A DNA stretch of 19,905 nucleotides, taken from NCBI GenBank assembly GCA_050695155.1, contig JBOGTO010000679.1, positions 1-19,905 on the forward strand, given 5' to 3'. The notes beneath the pieces are model-generated. The model ran no database searches, had not been told where the DNA came from, and saw only the letters and a list, made by a program, of their open reading frames with translations. Positions 14,848 through 19,905 of this stretch are shown in pieces; within the stretch, counting starts at the first letter, position 1; each line of letters opens with the position of its first letter. This stretch comes from CF-113 sp050695155 (GTDB lineage Bacteria; Chloroflexota; Ktedonobacteria; Ktedonobacterales; Ktedonobacteraceae). A program made the position numbers and the translations under genes.

Positions 14848-15858
14848 TTATATCAATATTTGCCTCACTCTCCCCATCCCCATCGCCGTCTTATGCCCAA
14901 CGCCGCAATAAAACGCCAGTTGCCCTAACAGCAGTATTTGCTGCCTCACCGTCAAAGGAGACTCTTCTGTAATGGGGTCGTCGGGGCCGCGCAGGAGGTA
15001 TTTGCAGGTGCCGGTGAAGCCCTGTTCCCAGTGATGGGAGAGTTTTACGGCGTGGGGTTTGAGGTTGTAGTCGGCGATGATGATGCCTTCTTCCTGGATG
15101 TATTGTTCGATGGCTGATCTCTGTACGAGGTTAGCTAGTTCGGGCGGAGCCAGTTCGTTCCAGCGTTTGGCGAGGTAGGAGAATACGTAGTTAGGGAGTG
15201 GAAGACGGGCGCTGTAGTTGCCATACGCTCGATTTTTCGCATTGCCACGATTGAAAGCGGTAAGAGAGGCGAATTCGAGTTTCAAGGGTATGATGTTGGC
15301 TGGCTTTATGGCTCGCGCTGCATCTACCATATTGGCGAAAGAGGTGAAGCCAGTCCAGCCTGTCGGGTCGTTGTTTTCAAGCACAACTTCTTCGAGCAGC
15401 AGCGATTGTTTTCCCAGGCGCATGAAAGGCGGCTTGACCCCGGCTGTCGCGCTGGCGCGCGTGAAGTCCGTTAAGGCCCGGTGGAAGAGGGGAAAGAGTT
15501 CACCAAGCAGCAGGGTGACGCGGATGGTGTAGGTTTTTTCGGGCGAGAGGGGCCAGTGGACGTTACGGCGTTCTACTTCGAGCATCTTTTCTGGTGGGAG
15601 CGGAAATTGTAGGCTGGAGCAAGTAAACAGGCGGCGCTTATTACCTTCGTGAAGCCATGTGGCTACATCGGGCGCGGCGGTACCCAGCCATGAGAGCCAT
15701 GCTGCGTGTACAAGTTCGCCAGAAAATGGCTGGAGGGTACCTTCTTGGAGAGGGCGCAATTTTAGGAGGAAGGCATAGAGTTTCGCGGGCGCGGTTGTTT
15801 CCAGCAATGTCGATGGTACTGAAGATGTCGAAGAGAGTGATAAACTATCCATAGCCAT
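14848..15858 (-). CDS. cas6: Cas6 pre-crRNA endoribonuclease
   Basis: The 336-residue RAMP protein is predicted to cut the repeat RNA and leave an 8-nt 5' handle (ATTGAAAC). It has the Cas6 layout: an N-terminal FSGELVHAAWLSWLG (45-59) with His51, a candidate catalytic or structural residue, the central LKLEFASLTAF (192-202, equivalent to the usual FxSPTxF), FTGTCKY (281-287) and the C-terminal Gly-rich loop YCGVGHKTAMGMGRV (317-331). AAAGGA precedes ATG 15858 by about 6 nt. It follows the Csx3-NTPase gene by 51 nt on the same strand and is likely co-transcribed with it, separately from the effector operon. Confidence 0.9.
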   Translation of the reverse strand: MAMDSLSLSSTSSVPSTLLETTAPAKLYAFLLKLRPLQEGTLQPFSGELVHAAWLSWLGTAAPDVATWLHEGNKRRLFTCSSLQFPLPPEKMLEVERRNVHWPLSPEKTYTIRVTLLLGELFPLFHRALTDFTRASATAGVKPPFMRLGKQSLLLEEVVLENNDPTGWTGFTSFANMVDAARAIKPANIIPLKLEFASLTAFNRGNAKNRAYGNYSARLPLPNYVFSYLAKRWNELAPPELANLVQRSAIEQYIQEEGIIIADYNLKPHAVKLSHHWEQGFTGTCKYLLRGPDDPITEESPLTVRQQILLLGQLAFYCGVGHKTAMGMGRVRQILI

Positions 15859-15909
15859 GTATCGTCCTTTCCTACGTTTGTAACAACTTCATCATTTTAC
15901 CGTAAACTG

Positions 15910-17169
15910 CTACTTTATTCCACTATTCATGATAGAATGGCTATCGACGAGGATGGGCATTGGTATCATATCGCCCGGAGCGTGGGCGGGATCGCGCGAT
16001 GCGATGACAACGGCTGATTTAAGCTCCGGTTGATGACAGGCAATCCAGGCCATGTCTGCTTGAGCGTAGAGGCGTACCAGAGCTGTCAGCAGCCAGTGGG
16101 GAATTTTGCCATCGATGATGACGCCTCTTCCGGCTGGCAGGGATGGGAATGTGAGTTGTTCGGCCTGTAGATGGTCGAGATAATCGGTGTTGATGCGAAT
16201 GGAGAGTATGTGCGCGTCCTGGTATGCGCGCAATTGGATGGTTATTTCCTCGCTTGATGGCTGTGCGCCCATCTTTAAAGCTGGCGGGCTGAGCCAGCCG
16301 ATGCGTGGATCAAACTGGTAAAATGGCTGTTGAGCGGTATAAGCAGCTAACATGGCGTATAACCAGCCGGGGCCGCGACCATAGATGGCGAGCGTCTTAT
16401 TGCGCGGTAGCTCGCCGGAGAGGCGTTTGAGCATGGCGGGCGTCCATGCGCTGGCACGCGGGTCTAATTTGCGCAGCAGAGGGTCGAGGTTCACGGGAAA
16501 TTCGGCTGGGGCCAGGGCGAGTTTGGCCTGTTCCAGTTCTGCCAGCGAATAAGAGGCGAAAAGGGATGTGATGCGTTCGACAAGCGCATCGAAGAGTGCG
16601 CCTTGCGCCGGAATACCGCGTTCCAGGTTCGCGAGTGTGCCTTTCAGGATAGGAGTTGTTGAAGCGACAGATGATATACTATCGCGTTGTGAGAAGCATT
16701 CGGCGATGGGCAATAAGCCGGTGCGCTTGACGAGCGTGTGCCAGAAAGCGGCGCTTTCTGGCCGGTCATGACGAAGGAGGAGCAAGGAATGAGTACAGGC
16801 TTGCAGGATACGCTGCTGCCACTCCTCAGGCTGACCACCGACATCGACCAGCAATGGGAGGTGGCGGCGTTCGAGGTCGCGGCAAATACCCTGTACGAAA
16901 CCTTCTGTCCAGGCTTTTTTGATGCGCAGCAGGCGGATGGCCTCCGAATCAAGCACACGATGAATTTCTTGATACCAGTTGCCTTCGCCGTCCGGGCAGG
17001 CGCGTATGGCGTGATGCCGCACACCGCGTTCATGCAGAGTTCTGGTCAGACTGTAAAATAGGACGGATTTGCCCGCGTGAGGTGGTCCGCCGATGAGGAT
17101 AGCCGGCAGCAAGGGTACCATCGCTACGCTCCAATCTTGATCGCTATCATATGCGCCAACTGCTATCAT
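15910..17169 (-). CDS. csx3: P-loop NTPase fused to two Csx3-like repeats
   Basis: The protein is 419 residues from ATG 17169, chosen for AAGGGAAGAG just upstream; a longer reading from 17343 would overlap the divergent CARF gene. Residues about 20-220 form a P-loop NTPase with Walker A GGPPHAGKSV (27-36) and Walker B-like LPLLVDVGG (104-112). Residues about 255-300 (KTLAIYGRGPGWLYAMLA, then FYQFDPRIG) match Csx3, which reads GVVISGRGPIWLH and AVYDPRLG in archaeal Csx3. A second copy at about 345-402 (GRGVIIDGKIPHWLLTALV, then SRDPAHAPGD) looks like a degenerate Csx3 repeat. Csx3 is a cA4 ring nuclease known also as an ATPase fusion. Repeat 1 keeps Asp287-Pro-Arg289, but the His expected before it appears as Gln. 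Predicted role: removal or sensing of cOA. Confidence 0.8.
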   Translation of the reverse strand: MIAVGAYDSDQDWSVAMVPLLPAILIGGPPHAGKSVLFYSLTRTLHERGVRHHAIRACPDGEGNWYQEIHRVLDSEAIRLLRIKKAWTEGFVQGICRDLERRHLPLLVDVGGQPEEWQQRILQACTHSLLLLRHDRPESAAFWHTLVKRTGLLPIAECFSQRDSISSVASTTPILKGTLANLERGIPAQGALFDALVERITSLFASYSLAELEQAKLALAPAEFPVNLDPLLRKLDPRASAWTPAMLKRLSGELPRNKTLAIYGRGPGWLYAMLAAYTAQQPFYQFDPRIGWLSPPALKMGAQPSSEEITIQLRAYQDAHILSIRINTDYLDHLQAEQLTFPSLPAGRGVIIDGKIPHWLLTALVRLYAQADMAWIACHQPELKSAVVIASRDPAHAPGDMIPMPILVDSHSIMNSGIK

Positions 17170-17186
17170 TAACTCTTCCCTTTTGA

Positions 17187-17192
17187 TACAAT
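17187..17192 (+). promoter_or_regulatory. Candidate -10 box of the CARF-HTH gene
   Basis: TACAAT (5 of 6 to TATAAT) lies in the 46-bp gap between two divergent genes. No good -35 is seen 16-18 bp upstream, where it would overlap the first codons of the Csx3-NTPase gene. A weak -35 would suit a regulated promoter. Confidence 0.4.
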
Positions 17193-17215
17193 GCAAGTGA
17201 AACGAAGGAGAGGTG

Positions 17216-18103
17216 ATGCCATTGCCAGAGCCAAAATACATCCATACCCTGCTCGCTACGCTGGGCGGACAGCCGCAGGTGGTTACGTTCACCCTCGATC
17301 TGCTGCTGCGGCGCGACTTTCCCATCAGCGAAGTGATCGTCATTCATCCTCACGCTGCCCAGAAACGGCTGCAACAATCGCTGGAACAGCTCAACGCCGA
17401 GTTTATAGGCGATTGCTACCGCTTTAATGGAAAGTCGCTCACCTGCCATTTTCGTCTAAAAGTGCTGGAACTCGATGCTATGCCACTCGACGACATCTCG
17501 GATAGTACCGGCGCAAAGGGCGCACGCGAGACCATCTACCGCTTCATTCAGGAGCTTAAACGCCAGCCGCGCCATATTCACTTGTCGGTCACGGGTGGCC
17601 GCCGCCTGATGTCCCTTATGGCAATCTCTGCCGCGCAACTGAAGTTTGACCCGTTCGATCACATCTGGCATATCTACACACCAGAACTGCTGCGAGAGCA
17701 GGTAAAGGATGGTCAGCGTATGCATGTTCCGCCGGACGCCGGTGTGAAGCTGATCGAGGTGCCATTCATTCCATTGGGAGCTTATTTCGCTGGTATCGAA
17801 CACCTTGCCGATTCTACCCAGGCCGTACAGCATCATATGGATACGCAGGAACGCAGGCGCTGCGAACGAGTCGAGCAGGCGCTGGGCCACAAGCGCCCGC
17901 TGGAAATCCTACAGGCCTTTGCTAAGGGCATGAATCCACAGGAAGTGGCCGATGCCTTTTCGATTACACTCAGCACAGTTAGTACGCACACATCAAAAAT
18001 CTTTGCCGAATGCCGTATCGCCTGGGACCTGCTGGAAAGCTACAATCTCACGTATCATTTCCTGCGCGAGCATTTCGGAAGGTACTTCGGCTACGTTGAA
18101 TAG
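17216..18103 (+). CDS. CARF-domain regulator with LuxR-type HTH
   Basis: The protein is 295 residues from ATG 17216 (GGAG 5 nt upstream; GTG 17213 is also in frame). An N-terminal CARF domain (about 8-185) has LLATLGGQPQVV (12-23) and HLSVTGGRRLMSLM (122-135), the two ligand-contacting motifs of the family resembling NE0113/TIGR02584. Residues about 224-270 form a LuxR/GerE-type helix-turn-helix: PLEILQAFAKGMNPQEVADAF, with recognition helix STVSTHTSKIFAEC. No HEPN or nuclease motif is seen. By analogy with CARF-HTH proteins such as Csa3, it should bind cyclic oligoadenylate and regulate transcription. Likely targets are its own divergent promoter and neighbouring cas genes. CARF domains of this family can also degrade cOA, so ring-nuclease activity is possible. 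It is followed by csx15 on the same strand. Confidence 0.85.
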   Translation: MPLPEPKYIHTLLATLGGQPQVVTFTLDLLLRRDFPISEVIVIHPHAAQKRLQQSLEQLNAEFIGDCYRFNGKSLTCHFRLKVLELDAMPLDDISDSTGAKGARETIYRFIQELKRQPRHIHLSVTGGRRLMSLMAISAAQLKFDPFDHIWHIYTPELLREQVKDGQRMHVPPDAGVKLIEVPFIPLGAYFAGIEHLADSTQAVQHHMDTQERRRCERVEQALGHKRPLEILQAFAKGMNPQEVADAFSITLSTVSTHTSKIFAECRIAWDLLESYNLTYHFLREHFGRYFGYVE

Positions 18104-18141
18104 AGTATACCCGCGCGGCTCAGCGAATACATCAGAGAGAG

Positions 18142-18181
18142 TTGTGATTTTTTTCGCAAGCAATTCTGATGCATTCTGATG
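18142..18181 (+). promoter_or_regulatory. Candidate csx15 promoter with tandem 9-bp repeats
   Basis: TTGTGA (18142-18147) and TCTGAT (18165-18170) are 17 bp apart, each 4 of 6 to consensus. The direct repeats ATTCTGATG at 18163-18171 and 18173-18181 have a 10-bp period, one helical turn, and overlap the -10 and the predicted start. That layout fits an operator, but it is an inference from spacing alone. Confidence 0.4.
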
Positions 18182-18237
18182 ATGATTGTGGTACGTTTCT
18201 CTCAACATCAACAACTCTTGCATCAAGGAGATGCACT

Positions 18238-18615
18238 ATGCTGCTACTCAACTTCACCCACCCGCTCACTGACTGCCAGAACAGGCAAGTCGAGGCGATG
18301 GCAGGTGCTCCTATCGAGGAAGTGCGTCTTGCACGCGTGCAGATCAACCAGGAAGAAACGCTTGAACCCCAGATTGTGGCGCTTGTCAATAGCGTGGGCT
18401 TATCATCTGAGGAATGGCAAACGCGCCCGCTGTTGATCAATCCTCCCGGCTACGCGCCCGCAGCCTTCGTCCTGCTCACGGAGCTACACGGGCGTATAGG
18501 GCATTTCCCCGCGTTCGTGCGTCTACGTCCAATGTCCGGCCCTGTTCCTACCTATGAAGTCGCGGAACTACTCAACCTGCAAGCTGTGCGCGAGTCAGCG
18601 CGTAAGCGACGCTAG
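18238..18615 (+). CDS. csx15: CRISPR-associated protein Csx15
   Basis: This 125-residue cytosolic protein begins MLLLNFTHPLTD and contains VALVNSVGLSSEEWQT, PLLINPPGYAPAAFVLL, ELHGRIGHFPAFVRLRP and a basic tail LNLQAVRESARKRR, all typical of Csx15. Csx15 is found only beside type III systems. As I recall, recent work groups Csx15, Csx16 and Csx20 as small proteins that bind or degrade cOA; I treat the activity here as probable, not shown. AAGGAG lies 7 nt before ATG 18238. A longer frame from 18169 lacks a ribosome site. It lies 134 bp after the CARF-HTH gene, with its own candidate promoter. Confidence 0.8.
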   Translation: MLLLNFTHPLTDCQNRQVEAMAGAPIEEVRLARVQINQEETLEPQIVALVNSVGLSSEEWQTRPLLINPPGYAPAAFVLLTELHGRIGHFPAFVRLRPMSGPVPTYEVAELLNLQAVRESARKRR

Positions 18616-18665
18616 CGAACAGGCTAAGTTAGACTACCCCTTACGCCCATCGTCCTGTGATCGCG

Positions 18666-18674
18666 TGCTATAAT
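18666..18674 (+). promoter_or_regulatory. Extended -10 promoter of fumC
   Basis: TGC-TATAAT is a consensus extended -10 element. No good -35 lies 17 bp upstream, as is common with extended -10 promoters. The predicted start near 18680 gives a leader of about 50 nt ahead of GAGGAG (18718-18723) and the ATG at 18731. Confidence 0.65.
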
Positions 18675-18730
18675 TTGAGAGAAATACCATACCCATACAT
18701 TACACTGAACACTCGACGAGGAGCTATACC

Positions 18731-19905
18731 ATGACCACTTCCGAACAGACGCGCATCGAGCGGGATTCGATGGGCGAGATGCAGGTACCCATAGATGCGT
18801 ATTATGGCGCGAGTACGCAGCGCGCCGTGTTGAATTTTCCGATTAGCGATTTGCGGTTCCCGCGCCAGTTTATTCGCGCGTTGGGACAGATTAAGCAGGC
18901 GGCTGCTCTGACCAATGAGGAGCTTGGCACGGTTGAGCGGCAGATCGCGGAAGCGATTGTGCGGGCGGCGCAGGAGGTGATTGATGGCAAGCTGGATAGT
19001 CACTTTGTGCTGGATATTTTTCAGACGGGTTCTGGCACCTCGACGAATATGAATGCGAACGAGGTGATTGCTAACCGCGCCAGTGAGTTGATGGGGGGTG
19101 AGCGCGGATCGCGCAAGGTGCATCCTAACGATCATGTCAATTTCGGGCAATCGTCCAACGACGTGATTCCGACGGCTATACATTTGTCAGCGCTGGTGAG
19201 TATCGAACACGATCTGATACCGGCGCTACAGGGGCTGCAAAGGGCGTTACAGCAGAAGGCCGATGAGTTCATGCCAGTTATCAAGACCGGGCGCACACAT
19301 TTGCAAGACGCGACACCTATCCGGTTGGGGCAGGAGTTTCTGGGCTATGCCGGGCAGGTAGAGCGCGGCATCGCGCGGATGCGACACGCGCAGGGCGAGT
19401 TATCGGAGGTCGCGCTGGGTGGCACTGCCGTTGGCACGGGCGTCAATACTCATCCAGAGTTCGCAGGGCGCGTCTGCCAGCGTTTATCGGAGATGAACGG
19501 TGTCAATGTGCATGAGACAAGCAACCATTTCCAGGCGCAGAATACGCTGGATAATATCGTGGAAGCGAGCGGCGCGTTGAATACGCTGGCGGTCAGCTTG
19601 ATGAAGATTGCGAACGATATTCGCTGGCTGGGATCGGGGCCGCGCGCCGGTATCGGCGAGATCGATGTGCCTGCTGTGCAGCCGGGCAGTTCGATTATGC
19701 CGGGCAAGGTCAACCCGGTGATTGCGGAGTCGGTATGCATGGTGTGCGCCCAGGTAATGGGCAACCATACGACAATTACTATCGCGGGGCAAGCGGGCAA
19801 CTTCGAGATCAACGTGATGATGCCGGTCGCGGCTTACAACTTGCTGCAATCGATCAGTTTGCTGGCGGCTGCCGCGAGCAATTTTGCGGAACAGTGTATT
19901 AAGGG
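18731..19905 (+). CDS. fumC: Class II fumarate hydratase, 3' end outside window
   Basis: 391 of an expected roughly 460 residues are present. The enzyme interconverts fumarate and malate in the TCA cycle. Signatures visible are GSGTSTNMNANEVIANRA, FGQSSNDVIPTAIHL, KTGRTHLQDATPIRLGQEF with His190 (the usual catalytic His), and the superfamily loop GSSIMPGKVNP (319-329) with the catalytic Ser. The THLQDATP and NMNANEVIANRA segments favour fumarase over aspartate ammonia-lyase. GAGGAG lies 7 nt before the ATG. It has its own promoter and marks the return to ordinary chromosomal genes. No frameshift is seen. Confidence 0.95.
   Translation, partial: MTTSEQTRIERDSMGEMQVPIDAYYGASTQRAVLNFPISDLRFPRQFIRALGQIKQAAALTNEELGTVERQIAEAIVRAAQEVIDGKLDSHFVLDIFQTGSGTSTNMNANEVIANRASELMGGERGSRKVHPNDHVNFGQSSNDVIPTAIHLSALVSIEHDLIPALQGLQRALQQKADEFMPVIKTGRTHLQDATPIRLGQEFLGYAGQVERGIARMRHAQGELSEVALGGTAVGTGVNTHPEFAGRVCQRLSEMNGVNVHETSNHFQAQNTLDNIVEASGALNTLAVSLMKIANDIRWLGSGPRAGIGEIDVPAVQPGSSIMPGKVNPVIAESVCMVCAQVMGNHTTITIAGQAGNFEINVMMPVAAYNLLQSISLLAAAASNFAEQCIK

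Noticed and set aside
1511..16901. A 15-nt match TACCCTGTACGAAAC between the 1511-1525 spacer and coding sequence near 16888
   Set aside because: One match of this length between two places in a window of this size is within chance, and the second copy is ordinary coding sequence.
17170..17215. Apparent inverted similarity (CTCTTCCC and GGAGAG) in the divergent gap
   Set aside because: The two arms are simply the ribosome-binding sites of the two divergent genes and the match is imperfect.
18668..19183. A 171-codon minus-strand open frame
   Set aside because: Antisense to fumC, which has unmistakable signatures; the frame reads as low-complexity Arg/Leu-rich sequence.

Overview
This window is a nearly complete type III-D CRISPR-Cas locus, with a housekeeping gene (class II fumarase) entering at the right edge. 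Gene content suggests Chloroflexota, possibly Ktedonobacteria: separate csx10/csx19/multi-Cas7 genes, a repeat ending in GATTGAAAC, a Csx15 protein and moderately GC-rich genes. The lineage is an inference from family resemblance and was not tested.

Left edge (1-1478, + strand). The distal end of a CRISPR array holds 37-nt repeats with 34-37-nt spacers and a decayed last repeat. The leader, and any cas1/cas2, lie outside the window. A TIR-domain gene follows directly. Its best promoter uses TTGAGG of the last repeat as the -35 box. The TIR protein has Gln where the family normally has the catalytic Glu.

Interference operon (13198 down to 1552, - strand). The order is cas10, cas7-type, csx10, two small helical proteins, cas7-type, cas7-type, csx19, a fourth Cas7-like RAMP, a CARF-RelE-like-CARF protein and an M20 dipeptidase, packed with short gaps or overlaps. 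Cas10 has GGDD and a zinc finger but no HD nuclease domain. It should therefore make cyclic oligoadenylate (cOA) but not cut ssDNA with an HD site. Three Cas7-type subunits keep an Asp where Csm3/Cmr4 cleave target RNA.

Middle (13199-14847). This AT-rich stretch separates the two halves of the locus. It holds a terminator, an unknown single-pass membrane protein, a ribbon-helix-helix protein and inverted repeats. It may be an insertion between the cas modules.

Processing and signalling module (14848-18615). Cas6 and a P-loop NTPase fused to two Csx3-like repeats are on the - strand. Divergent from them, 46 bp away, is a CARF protein with a C-terminal LuxR-type helix-turn-helix, followed by Csx15.

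Taken together, the window encodes a cOA circuit: a synthase (Cas10), a probable toxin effector (CARF-RelE-CARF), a probable transcriptional responder (CARF-HTH), a probable signal-degrading ATPase fusion (Csx3-NTPase), a small probable cOA-binding protein (Csx15), and a TIR protein of uncertain activity. The most novel-looking items are the CARF-RelE-CARF order, the tandem Csx3 fusion and the divergent CARF-HTH regulator.
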